Below, one piece after another: positions 1 through 9,385 of a stretch of 64,000 bases of DNA. Positions within the stretch are counted from its first letter, which is position 1, and each line of letters starts with the position of its first letter. Source of the DNA: Xanthostigma xanthostigma (lineage: Eukaryota > Arthropoda > Insecta > Raphidioptera > Raphidiidae); assembly GCA_963575645.1 (NCBI GenBank), contig OY754471.1:33922401-33986400 (forward strand). Reading direction: 5' to 3'. The notes beneath the pieces were generated by a model, which saw only the letters and a program-made list of their open reading frames with translations, ran no database searches and had not been told where the DNA came from. The position numbers and the translations under genes are program-made.

Positions 1-11
1 AGTAGTTTTAA

Positions 12-16
12 TTAAG
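12..16 (+). promoter_or_regulatory. TTAAG motif just upstream of the PPP1R15-like ORF
   Basis: TTAAG ends 3 bp before the start codon at 20. Baculoviruses and relatives start late transcripts at (A/G/T)TAAG motifs. A five-base motif in AT-rich DNA is weak evidence on its own; another TTAAG lies at 1081-1085 before the third ORF. Confidence 0.2.
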
Positions 17-19
17 AAA

Positions 20-571
20 ATGAATAAAAAAAAAGTGTGTTTTAACGATAAGGTAAAGATTAACTATATGGTTTGTTGGAATTTTGCATATCGTAAAGCG
101 CGGGTGGGAATATGGGAACAGATTGCTAGAGATCGCGATCGATTTAAAAGAAGAATTGAAAAAGTCTCTCATATTCTCACTCCGGTACTGAAAATTGTCA
201 ATTCACCGTTGTCAGTCGAGCAGAACAGAACTGTTGCTACTGCTGCTGCTGCTGCTTCTTTTGAGAATAATAACAACATGGAGATTCCTGAAGCCGGTAT
301 TACAGTTGTTGTAAGAGACAAAAACACAAACGAATTACTGCAATCAAACTATATTGATTGTTCAGATTTAAAGTCACAAAAAGAAACAATTATAGTAGAA
401 AATTTAAAAATTAAAATTATTTTCGAAACAACTGAAGATAGAGTAGATGATTCAGACGAAGACTACGACGACGACGAAGATTACGAAAACGACGAAGGCT
501 TTGAAGATGATGGAAATTATGATGACACCGGTGATTATGACGATTTTGAAATGCATGGTATAAACATATAA
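20..571 (+). CDS. PPP1R15/GADD34-like PP1-binding protein, 183 aa
   Basis: Seen: residues 5-8 (KVCF) form an RVxF-type PP1 docking motif; residues 20-46 continue with W20, AYRKAR, GIWEQ and ARDRDRFKRRI, the conserved block of the PPP1R15 family (PPP1R15A/GADD34, PPP1R15B/CReP, viral ICP34.5 and DP71L). Known: this block brings PP1 and actin to phosphorylated eIF2alpha and restores translation during stress. After it come an Ala run (75-79), an Asn run (83-86), a non-conserved beta-like stretch and a strongly acidic Asp/Glu tail (about 138-178). In animal host proteins the block is near the C-terminus of a much longer protein; here it is N-terminal, as in short viral homologues. ATG at 20 is the first in frame and leaves the motif only four residues in. 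No intron. An AATAAA follows 42 bp after the stop. Inferred: a host-derived eIF2alpha-phosphatase cofactor carried by a virus or an intronless host copy. Confidence 0.8.
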   Translation: MNKKKVCFNDKVKINYMVCWNFAYRKARVGIWEQIARDRDRFKRRIEKVSHILTPVLKIVNSPLSVEQNRTVATAAAAASFENNNNMEIPEAGITVVVRDKNTNELLQSNYIDCSDLKSQKETIIVENLKIKIIFETTEDRVDDSDEDYDDDEDYENDEGFEDDGNYDDTGDYDDFEMHGINI

Positions 572-612
572 AATTAGATTTAAGCAATTTTTAATGTATT
601 GATTTTTTTTAC

Positions 613-618
613 AATAAA
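613..618 (+). terminator. polyadenylation signal AATAAA
   Basis: A canonical AATAAA lies 42 bp downstream of the stop of the PPP1R15-like ORF and well before the next start codon, suggesting each ORF of the cluster may have its own short mRNA. Confidence 0.45.
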
Positions 619-724
619 TATATTTAAACGTAATACTGCGTTTTTATTAAAAAAATACCTTGGGGAAAATTTATATTTCAGATATTAATATTAGAGAAAT
701 GTGTAGTCGACATTCAGTGTTACA

Positions 725-1084
725 ATGGCAGTCGCCGAGTGGAGAACATTCTTCACGTTTGCAGTGTGTGGTTTGGTGAGCGCATATGTAATTGCAGACC
801 TCATAATTTTAGATTTTTGGGTTTCGGATTTAGACAACAAATGCGGATCGATTTTGAAAATAAACAGTACCTACAGTCGAATGTTTCATAAATTTCAAGT
901 GGAAAATGTTGAATATGTAATCGATGCAATGGGAAAAGTCAATAGTACATTGAATGATTTCCAAGAACAACTCAATCGATCGACCACGCATCTGTTCGGT
1001 CTACTGACTTGGAACGTGCATTACTTGAGACAGAACATAAGCGTCTTGATGGAAACGTGTATAAATTGTACATCTAATAATTAA
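725..1084 (+). CDS. Small type II membrane or secreted glycoprotein-like protein, 119 aa
   Basis: I do not recognise a family. Seen: one hydrophobic segment at residues about 8-29 (FFTFAVCGLVSAYVIADLII) close to the N-terminus, a signal anchor or uncleaved signal, then a hydrophilic domain carrying five N-X-S/T sequons (N47, N73, N84, N104, N114) and a C-terminal Cys pair (C112, C115). The mid region (52-108) is heptad-like and may be helical. It lies between the PPP1R15-like ORF and the Cys-rich ORF on the same strand, 153 bp and 17 bp away. A CAGT motif (714-717) precedes the ATG by 7 bp; CAGT is a baculovirus early initiator, but it is too short to rely on. Inferred: a small surface or ER-lumen protein, plausibly viral. 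Sequon density argues for true coding. Confidence 0.6.
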   Translation: MAVAEWRTFFTFAVCGLVSAYVIADLIILDFWVSDLDNKCGSILKINSTYSRMFHKFQVENVEYVIDAMGKVNSTLNDFQEQLNRSTTHLFGLLTWNVHYLRQNISVLMETCINCTSNN

Positions 1085-1101
1085 GAGAGAAAGAGAGAGA
1101 G

Positions 1102-1551
1102 ATGATGAAAAAAAATAAAGGTGTTGGGATACTTGTTATAAAACATGTGTTACCGTCCGGGTGCTTTTCAGTTTGTCAATTGAAGCGATTGAATATGGGA
1201 TACTTAAACATCGTTAAAGATAAACTGAACTCGTTGCTGTTTGGCGAAAACGCCTACCGCATCAAGTGTCCGAGAACTGTGCAACATTTTAAGAATTTCA
1301 AAGATAAATATGAGGACGTTGCTGTCGCCGAGTCTTTCAAGCTGATTGATAACAAAAACGGTTCACACTATGCGAATTGCGTGTGGGCTGACGATAGAAC
1401 GAGATGCGGACCAGATACCTGTCAGTGTGTTGGAATCGATAGAGAAATTGCATCTGTCGAAAAATTGATAGATCATTACAACGACTACTTCTCCGTCTAT
1501 CCTCGAAAAAATGCGAATAAAGAAACAAGCACAGACATGCAATCTCAATAA
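1102..1551 (+). CDS. Unknown Cys-containing protein, 149 aa (or 118 aa from the ATG at 1195)
   Basis: Not recognised. Two starts are possible: ATG at 1102, 17 bp after the previous stop and behind a GA-rich tract, or the internal ATG at 1195 (M32, MGYLNIV), from which the protein has a more ordinary amphipathic start. A TTTCAG at about 1166-1171 could be a splice acceptor if a spliced upstream exon exists. The body is hydrophilic and mixed-charge, with a Cys cluster at about residues 95-109 (CVWADDRTRCGPDTCQC) that could bind metal or form disulfides, and a basic C-terminal tail. An AATAAA follows 8 bp past the stop. The composition and length are not those of a random reading frame in this AT-rich region. 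Context suggests the same transfer event as the two upstream ORFs. Confidence 0.55.
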   Translation: MMKKNKGVGILVIKHVLPSGCFSVCQLKRLNMGYLNIVKDKLNSLLFGENAYRIKCPRTVQHFKNFKDKYEDVAVAESFKLIDNKNGSHYANCVWADDRTRCGPDTCQCVGIDREIASVEKLIDHYNDYFSVYPRKNANKETSTDMQSQ

Positions 1552-1559
1552 TAATAATG

Positions 1560-1619
1560 AATAAACCTGTTAGTTTTTAAGATGATCTTATAACGATATA
1601 TTATTTATGAATAAATAAA
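1560..1619 (+). terminator. Polyadenylation signals after the third ORF
   Basis: AATAAA at 1560-1565, repeated at 1610-1615 and 1614-1619, closes the three-ORF block. Confidence 0.4.
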
Positions 1620-1795
1620 AAATCTTTTTAAGATATATTATGTTTTATTTTAACATCTTTATGTTCCTATCCCACATACAACAGACAGCGACCGATGCAG
1701 ACTCGTTAACGCATGCAAGCCCCCTTGTAAAATATTAACAAGCCCCCAGTCCCCTCCCTGCTCGGAGAACGAAGCGAGCCGGAGTCGAACGCAGC

Positions 1796-2204
1796 ATGTA
1801 GGCGTGTTCCCGCGGCCATGCTGTTTGATTAGTGACGTCACTCGACTGTGAAAAATTTTTTTTTGCAAAGGGACCCCCACCCGTCTCGAGAACGGGACGT
1901 CTGACGAGCGATTGGACGACGCAGACGTGTTGGGGGCGTGCTCTAGTTTAATTAGACGCCCCACTCGACGCTGGAAATTTTCATAGGGAAAGGGTACCCC
2001 CACCCGTCTCGAGAACGGAACCTCTGCCGACCGATTGGACGCCATGGGCGTGGTCCTGCAGACATGCTGTTTAATTTGAGCTCACACTCGACGCTGGACA
2101 TTTTTTTTGGGAAAGGGTACCCCCACCTATCTCGAGAACGGAACCTCTGACGACCGATTGGACGACGCAGACGTGTTGGGGGCGTGCTCTAGTTTAATTA
2201 GAGT
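1796..2204. repeat. Tandem array, period 123 bp, about 3.3 units
   Basis: The sub-motif CTCGAC recurs at 1841, 1964 and 2087 (exact spacing 123 bp). Each unit has a G/A-rich block, ACCCCCACC, GTCTCGAGAACGG and CCGATTGGACG. GC content is much higher than the flanks. It begins about 150 bp after the last AATAAA of the ORF cluster. Could be satellite debris or a repeat region belonging to the same foreign segment. Confidence 0.75.
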
Positions 2205-2314
2205 ATAATGTTGACCATATTTTTTATTTTTTATAGCCCCTCCCTTGGCGGCCATTTTGTTTGGAGGTAGTGGAAGGGGGAGATGAGGGTCCAGAATTGG
2301 TAAAAACCAACTAC

Positions 2315-3166
2315 TAGGATGAGTCAGACCACCCGTATCAGTCGTTTTTTTCGAAAACGGTTAGTCGTAGAGAGTTGTGTCAAAAATCTGTATTATAAAA
2401 GCCCTAATGAAGAATCGAATGGTGATATTTTTTCTCCCCGGAAAGGTCGGTTTCCCTGTTAGTTTGCTCCGAAATGTTCAGAACTCAGGAATGTTAAATG
2501 GCACGATAGATCGAAAGTGGAATTGTTGAAAAGATCTTGAAAAAATAAGCAAGTTTTGTGGGACATTTTTTTTTTGTTACTGCCACCCCTGTTAAGTCAT
2601 ATTCGTTTGAAATTATTAAATTAACATGTAAGAGTAACAAACTTAATTTTAAAAGTTGGCATTTAAAATCTAGTTACCTAATTAAACAATGTCACAAATG
2701 TTCAAACTGTCTTCAATTTACTTCTAAACACTGCAGAGATCTTCTAGATATGTTATGAGTACCTGGAAGTATTTTCCGACAAAAAAAAAACAATTGCAAT
2801 TATTGTTTAATCAGGTAACTAGATTTTAAATGCCGACTTTTTTGTTATTCTGACATGTTAATTTAATAATTTCACACGAATATTACTTAACAGGGGTGGC
2901 AGTAACAAAAAAAAATGTCCTACAAAACTTGCTTATTTTTTAAAGATCTTTTCAACAATTCCACTTTCGACCTATCGTGCCATTTAACATTCCGGAGTTC
3001 TGAACATTCCGGAGCAAACTAACAGGGAAGCCGACCTTTCCGGGGGGAAAAAATATCACCATTCGATTCTTCATTAGGGCTTTTATAATACAGATTTTTG
3101 AGACAACTCTCTACGACTAACCGTTTTCGAAAAAAACGACTGATACGGGTGGTCTGACTCACCCTG
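2315..3166. mobile_element. Long palindromic (foldback) MITE, about 850 bp
   Basis: The arm from 2315 to about 2695 returns as its reverse complement from about 2795 to 3166 with few mismatches; the loop is about 100 bp. Termini read AGGRTGAGTCAGACC on both sides. No transposase is encoded. Confidence 0.8.
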
Positions 3167-3179
3167 TATAAGTAAACAA

Positions 3180-3376
3180 TCTTTAAAAAAAATTGAAACT
3201 CCTTCAAAACGGGTCACTAAAAAGCTTAAAATGACAAAGTTTTGAATTCGGTGTCTATTTAATTATTATCAAGTTTTACTTATATATTTATATTGAATTG
3301 ATGCTGATCTTACAACTTTGTTATTTTAAGTTTTTTTTGGTGATCCGTTTTGAAGGAGGTTTAATTTTTTTAAAAA
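3180..3376. repeat. Inverted repeat with about 65-bp arms
   Basis: CTCCTTCAAAACGGGTCAC on the left is answered by GTGATCCGTTTTGAAGGAG on the right, with A- and T-rich continuations. Loop about 65 bp. Probably a small foldback element or a stem-loop relic. Confidence 0.55.
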
Positions 3377-3414
3377 TGTTTTATTTTTTACTTTTTGTAA
3401 AATTTGAAAATTGT

Positions 3415-3649
3415 GGTAGTGGACTAGGTGGAATCGGCGCTGCCGTTCGAAATTCAATTCAGATTCAAATTTTTTGCTGAAATCAGTTCACGAGACCGTA
3501 CTGATGTTACCAGGCGGGGGTAACCTGGTGTGATTTTATTTAAATAATTTATTTTGACAATAAGAAGCAAATTGATTCCATGTAAAAGATGTGATTCCGA
3601 ATTTAAAATTTGGAAAAGCAGCGCCAATATCACCTGGTCTGTAGTGTTT
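3415..3649. mobile_element. Small TIR element (MITE), about 235 bp
   Basis: The left end (GTAGTGGACTAGGTGG, then GGCGCTGC) and the right end (reverse complement CACTACAGACCAGGTGA, then GGCGCTGC) form imperfect terminal inverted repeats of about 30-45 bp. Superfamily not clear. Confidence 0.5.
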
Positions 3650-4048
3650 TTTTAAGATAGTAGTTTCTCGCAAACAATTTGAAAGGATTGACGTGAAAAG
3701 TAAAAAAAAAATATCGCCCTAAATGTATGTGTTTAATTGCTTAGGTGTTATCCAATAGATTATTTTTATAAGTAATTATCGTTTGCTATTAAAAAAACAT
3801 TTACGCACTGAAAAAATCAAACAGCCACCCCTCTGTGTCAACACAGAAATGCTGTTATTCTAATGTGTTTGTTGTACATATAGCACACACTACGTGTTTA
3901 CAAACCGAAGAGCGAGTGTGATAGAATCTGGTAAGGTGTGCCCATATTCATCGGATAAATTGAAAGGCCAGTCAAGTGCGGGTGTAACTAGTTTAAATAG
4001 TTTTTTGTTCAACTCGGGATTTTCTATCGGAAACTGCTGAGATATATT
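3650..4048. other. Unassigned non-coding stretch
   Basis: AT-rich sequence without coding signal, tRNA or clear repeat end. Confidence 0.4.
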
Positions 4049-5453
4049 ACCATCCCAACCCACAAGTGGAGAATGGTACTAGTTTAGGTCAAAAATCACT
4101 TTTCAAAATTTTACAATATCTTTTCAATTTGAGGTCCCCCGAATCCAAAAAAAAAAACATATTCTGTGTGTCTGTTTGTCTGTGAGCACGATACAAGTCA
4201 AACAGATGAGCGGATTAAAACAAAATTTTGGGACGATGTTTGGTATGCAAATAGAAAGAGTCCTATTCTTTTTGTGGAAAATCGGCGCAAGCGCAGAAGA
4301 GATATATGCTATACCAGTGTTTTTAAGGCATAAATTTCTGCCGAAACGTTGACGATTAAATGATGTTCTAGTGAATAAAAATTGTTTTTATATTTAGCCT
4401 TCTATCCCGAATAATTTTATCATACCATAATATCAAGGTGTCTTATTTTATGTTGTTAATATTGTAATGCTATAATTTTCATAACGGCTTATTATTCTAT
4501 TTATTTTTTCAAGAAAGATTCGTTAAAATTTTTTTGACGTGATAACGTCTTGTAAATTGATGAATCACCAATCTTATAAATTGATAAAACACCGGCTGCA
4601 TGCACGAAAAAGTGTAACGTTCCTAACGTTCCTAACGTTCGTAACGCGTAACGTTCCGCCTGACCCTGTGCGTGCTTTTTGCTAATTTCTCGCTCAATTT
4701 AAATCAGATCGGTTTGAAACCAGTCTTAAACGAAAGAGGAGAACATTTTACATAGATTTCGTATAACAGAATTTGCCTATACAGTTTTTTTATACAAATT
4801 TATATAGAAAAATAGCTGTATAAATGCAATGTTGTCTAATGCATGGCGCGACGCGGTCGGTCGTCTTTGTTTGCCGTACATGGAAATTAGAAAATAACGT
4901 ATGTCTTGTCTTAACATGAAAACGGCTGCATTTCTAATGTTTAATTCAATTTTTTGACATTAGTATTTTGTGAAATGCAACGCCTTCTAAGTTAAGTATT
5001 GGAATAACTAATTATTATTAGAACATAATACTTTGACAGTTGCAAACGTCACTTTTGACATTTCTTATCATTCCGACACCAAGGATAAGCGGATTGAAAC
5101 CAAATTTTGGGAGGTTTAGGTTATGTATTACGGAATACGTTATCACGTAAAACTATCGTCCGTAAACCGACTTTACAGACAACCAATTTTTTTTTCTAAA
5201 CTTTATAGCTTCGGAAATATTTAGAAAATAAAAAAAAACACCTGTTCTTTTGTTGTGTATATCTGTCAGAAATAAACTAGTTAAGCATGCTTTGATTAAT
5301 TTTTACATGACGTGAACATATATAGGTAACCGTGGCAACGAATATCAAATATCCTATTGAATACTAGCCATTACCCGCGTCACCTCATCAGATATCAGAA
5401 ATTTTATTTTCTTTATTATAATCAAATGTCAACATTTTTGAAGTTGGAATGGT
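4049..5453 (+). mobile_element. Dispersed TIR family 'Z' (copy 1), split by another element
   Basis: Ends are ACCATCCCAAC and GTTGGAATGGT. Other copies are at 44266-44841 and, reversed, at 47973-48616. The interior includes the phrase AAACAGATGAGCGGATT and a GAGGTCCCCCGAATCC block, shared by all copies. Copy 1 is interrupted at 4536-5184, where the 44 kb copy is continuous. No transposase. Confidence 0.7.
4536..5184 (+). mobile_element. ACGTGATAACGT family, full copy inside family Z
   Basis: About 649 bp beginning GACGTGATAACGTC and ending ACTTTACAGACAACC before a T run. The left end and a point about 45 bp inside the right end carry ACGTGATAACGT in opposite orientation. A near-identical reversed copy is at 26758-27409 and a deleted 247-bp copy at 41400-41646. 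Family Z at 44 kb shows the uninterrupted target (TTAAATTTTTTTTCTAAAC). Flanks suggest an AATTTTTTT target duplication. Superfamily unknown. Confidence 0.75.
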
Positions 5454-6354
5454 TCCGTCGCCCAATTGGCTGGAATTTTGTATTTAAAAAATATTTTCGT
5501 AATTATGAAATTTAGAAAATAAGTACATTCTTTTTTAGTTTAGTTAGTGACTGAATACACAAAGGTGTAAAAGCCAAAAATTTATATTTAAAAAAAAGTA
5601 CATTCTTTTACAAAACTTTCTTAATAAAATAATTAGAATAATAAACCATTATGAAAAGTAGGTATACCCTTATAACAGAACTCAACAAAGTTATAACGCA
5701 TTATAAATACGTCTTACTAGTTGTTATCAGCGGCATTGCACGCGCTAACAGAAGCTTTATTTTATATATTTTGTTAAAATTAACTGGCATTTTGTCACTG
5801 AAACAATTATCTTTGATTTAATAATTTTTTATGGTTCACTCTGTATAGCGATGTGAACTTTGTGAATGAGCACACCTTGTCCGGGTGCATCGTTTGTTTA
5901 AGTATTATAAAATAGGTGAAACAAGAGCGTGTTCTGCGTGAAATCGAGGGCCACCTTGGATAAAGTAAACATGGATTTGTAGGGAAACAGAAACTGTCTC
6001 TCATCTTGGGTGGCCGCTTGTGTTCTGTCTGTCTGTGGATAAGAGAGAAATAATATGGAGATTAGCTTACTTGTTGTGCTGTACACGTTCTTCGGAATCG
6101 GCTTAAATACGTACAGAGTATTTGGATGTAATATTCTGTATGTTAGTACGTGAATCCGAGGCGCAACTCGAGCTATCAGATTATTAGATCAAACACATCA
6201 ATTCGTGTTAGTCTTATCTTTGACTGTTAACATAACCTATTTAGCTCCTACGTCAGAACTTCATTATAACGATCGATATTCAAATATAAGCTATTCGAAT
6301 TGTAATAAAATCTAAAGCTAAATCAAAATCTATCTAAAGGTCGGTCAAGTGCGA
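5454..6354. other. Unassigned non-coding stretch
   Basis: About 900 bp of AT-rich DNA; the last 25 bp (GGTCGGTCAAGTGCGAGTG) resemble a repeat fragment also seen near 3965. Nothing else recognised. Confidence 0.4.
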
Positions 6355-6357
6355 GTG

Positions 6358-8080
6358 TAAAGGTCGCTGCACGAGGCTGGTTTTGCCGCTAGATTTGGCT
6401 GCTAAATTTCAAGCATGCTGGGCGCTGGCTTTTTGGTGCTGACTTTTATGTGTTCGTCTCACGCGATGCATGTATTGAAGCTTGCTTTGTAGATAGGTTT
6501 GGTGCGTGCGCAGAGATACTTAGAATTTTAACAAAAGTGGACGTTTATAGTCTCTGAACAGAAGACACACTGCTCTCTAAACATGAATAAGTAATTTTTC
6601 ACTAATTACAAGTGCATATTCACTATTTGTCAATGCTAGAATCGTACCACGCAGAATTAGTGAATACTCACACTATGAATTAGTGAATATGAATATTCAC
6701 TAATTATATGTGGCCATTAAATGTCATTTGACATCAATGATTTTTTAAATCTTTATTCATTCGTTACTTTCACCAGTATAATTAACTTTTATATTTTTAC
6801 AAGTCGATTAAATATTGAATACAAAATAACGAATTAGAGAATTCGCGTCAAAAAAAAACGTAACTTTAATTAATTGTTAGTTATATGATCCTTTTATTAT
6901 TAATAATATTAATAATGCGTTTAACGTCCGTTTATCGACATTATGTCATAACAGACGCAATTCGCATCATTACTATGTTTTTTTTCCCTACCACACTTCC
7001 CGTTATTTTCTACAATGTTTAAACTTCAACTTAATTAATAGCAATGGGCGAATGAAGGAATTTTTAGGAAATTAGGATAAGGTAGGAAAATTTTGAGCAT
7101 AGGAGTTTGACAGGTAATCGGCCATGGCCTTGAACAAGGAATCATCTCGATATTTATCTGAAATTGTTGAGGAAAACCATGGAAAACCTCAACAAGATGG
7201 CCGGTACAGGAATGACCGTTTCTCGGCGAGAGGCAGTGGGAAAAACTCCCAGCCACATCTGCCCCGCCGGGATTTGAACCGGTACCTCCCGAATGCGAGT
7301 CTAGTGCTCTCACCGCTACGCCACCCTGCTCGGTTATATGATCCTATTAGTCATTGACTATAATTTGCTTTACTCTGAATTTATGAAAATATAATTAATA
7401 AATTATATTACTTGTTTGTTTATCGGTTTACAAGAAACTTGCTACAGAACGATCTACATTCTACATGAATAATAATTAATAAGTATCTATTATAATATAG
7501 GAATTGTTTGGAGGCGCTACCAACGACACGTATAAAATCAGGGGTATGACTATTCTGACAGTGAATTGTACTTGAATTCACTATTCCGGAAATGAATCAG
7601 AAGTCACTATTTCAAATAGTGACATTTTCAATATTTCAGTTTTAGAGAGTAAATTTATTAGTGAAAACTCACTAATTTGTTGTGAAAATCACTTACGCAA
7701 TTAGTGAAAATTTCACTAATTCATGTTTTGAGACTGGAGAGTATGACACAGTGTTTGTTTGTGGGTGTTTGCCCATGTCACCCACGAGACAAGATATCGT
7801 TTTCTGATTGGTTCTTGTTTAAAACAAGCAGACGAACAAGCAAGAAAAATAGCCCCGGTTCTAATTTTGAAATCCATCTAGTGCGGGCTCATAGTCATTT
7901 CTATCCTCGTACTCTCTAAAGATGAATTATTGAATTTTTCACTAATTGCGTAAGTGAAGCTGTATTCACTTGATAATCGGTGATTTTCACAACAAATTAG
8001 TGAATTTTTACTAATAAGTCAGCACAAGTCCCAGCAGTGATTCTAGTGGCAAAACCAGACTCGTATGCAGCGGTCTTAAC
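6358..8080. mobile_element. TIR element rich in ATTAGTGAA repeats, carrying a SINE
   Basis: Left terminus AAGGTCGCTGCACGAGGCTGG-like and right terminus (reverse complement AAGACCGCTGCATACGAGTCTGG-like) match over about 45 bp. Inside, TTTCACTAATT / AATTAGTGAAA motifs recur in both orientations (near 6590, 6660-6710, 7640-7725, 7930-8010), forming subterminal inverted repeats. A SINE occupies 6893-7332. No transposase. Confidence 0.6.
6893..7332 (-). mobile_element. tRNA-derived SINE, complete, 13-bp target duplication
   Basis: Reading the minus strand from 7332: a tRNA-like head with A box TGGCGTAGCGGTG (7311-7323) and B box GGTTCAAATCCC (about 7267-7278), a unique body, and a tail of ATT/AAT simple sequence at 6893-6920. 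GTTATATGATCCT occurs exactly at both sides (6880-6892 and 7333-7345). Pol III promoter, tail and target duplication together define a retroposed SINE of 440 bp. Confidence 0.9.
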
Positions 8081-8112
8081 ACCTGACAAACGATAAACTA
8101 TTTCTAATATAT

Positions 8113-8834
8113 TGTAACAAAACTGTTCTTGTTCGTGGTGGATAAGATTTATTTACAATAGTGAAACGTTAACAAAACAGTTAAACACACAAACAAAAGT
8201 ACTTCTCTATAACGTAGCAGAAACAAAACAACAATTCTAACTAATAAAATAAAAGAATAAGTAATAATGAATACAAAGTCACTATTTATGTACACAAAAT
8301 AAACATATCAAAGTTTACTTAGCACACTTATTTATTTACTATATACAAGATATTATTTATGTTAAACTATTTATTTCGCGCACTGTTTATTTACACAGTT
8401 AATTTACTTATTTATTTCAGCAGTTACCTCAGTACTGTTCACGGTACTGACTGTCAATTTATATCATAACTATTTGTTGACTGTTGGCTCGATGTATGAC
8501 TGACTTCCCACTGAGCTATCGTGGTGGTATATATTATATGCGCTGAATAGTCTTTCTTTTTCTTGCATTCATTGTTATCTAGAATTGGCATCAAAGCCTT
8601 AATTACCTTTGCATATTGTTATTGTTTGAACAATCATGCCAATTGTTATCCCACAACAATCCGTGTGTCATTGTTAGAATGACGAGCCGATTGTTTCCCC
8701 ATAAGAATTTGTGTATCATTGTTAGAACAACAAGCCGATTGTTGTCCCACAACAATCTGTGTGTCATTGTAAGAATGATGCGCCGACTGTTGTCTCACGA
8801 AATTCTTTGTCGTCCCAACAGAGAGCTTGTAACA
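8113..8834 (-). mobile_element. Solo LTR, family A, 722 bp
   Basis: Minus-strand LTR with TGTTACA...TTGTTACA-type TG/CA ends, flanked by a 4-bp duplication ATAT (8109-8112 and 8835-8838). The part next to the left edge matches the solo LTR at 22083-22602 in order and orientation. No internal region remains. Four- to five-bp duplication suggests Ty3/gypsy type. Confidence 0.65.
8638..8829. repeat. 48-bp minisatellite inside the solo LTR
   Basis: GCCGATTGTT recurs at 8638, 8686, 8734 and 8782, an exact 48-bp period, four units. It produces a deceptively protein-like periodic reading frame on the + strand, which I do not regard as a gene. Confidence 0.85.
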
Positions 8835-8885
8835 ATATTAAATTTAACCATATTTCCTTACTCTTTTCCACATAAATACACAAAC

Positions 8886-9130
8886 CAGTGGCGGCTGTTC
8901 AGATGAATTTCTGAAGTGACCTACACTCTTTTGCAGATGACTTACTGAAAGATGTATTTAATTTGGTGCAGATGTTCGATTGATAATAATATTGAAATTA
9001 AGAAAAAAAAATATTTTAAAGGACGATTTTATTTATTTTGTCCAAAAAGTTCACATAATAAAATCACACTATAAATACACTATATTGTCGGCAGGATTTG
9101 GCACTCCAATCCGAGTTTTCATTCAAGTAA
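8886..9130. repeat. Dispersed repeat, partner at 58860-59105
   Basis: Starts CAGTGGCGGCTGTTCAG (hAT-like end). Its right half (AATATTGAAATTAAGAAAAAAA through CTATATTGTCGGCAGG) is found reversed at about 58900-59050. Non-coding. Confidence 0.5.
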
Positions 9131-9385
9131 AGTTTACTACATAATTAACATTTAAAAATATCACGAAAAATTAAAAAATGAGTGATGAAAATCCTGAAAC
9201 AAATGCCGACGTTTTACAAGATGTATGCACAAAAAATGTTATGTGTATTAAGACTGCAATGCGATTTTCACTCCTGTGACTATTACACTTATCGAAAATC
9301 ATCTTCATTTCATCGTGGACACACAATTTACTACTGCGAATTCGTTTCTGTGGCATTTTCTTTTGTAATACGGTATGTCCTATTA

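Noticed and set aside
8638-8829. CRISPR-like array
   Set aside because: The repeats are contiguous 48-bp units without unique spacers, in a eukaryotic LTR.
8616-8906. Periodic 96-aa frame that looks like a repeat protein
   Set aside because: Produced by a 48-bp minisatellite (16 codons per unit) within a solo LTR.
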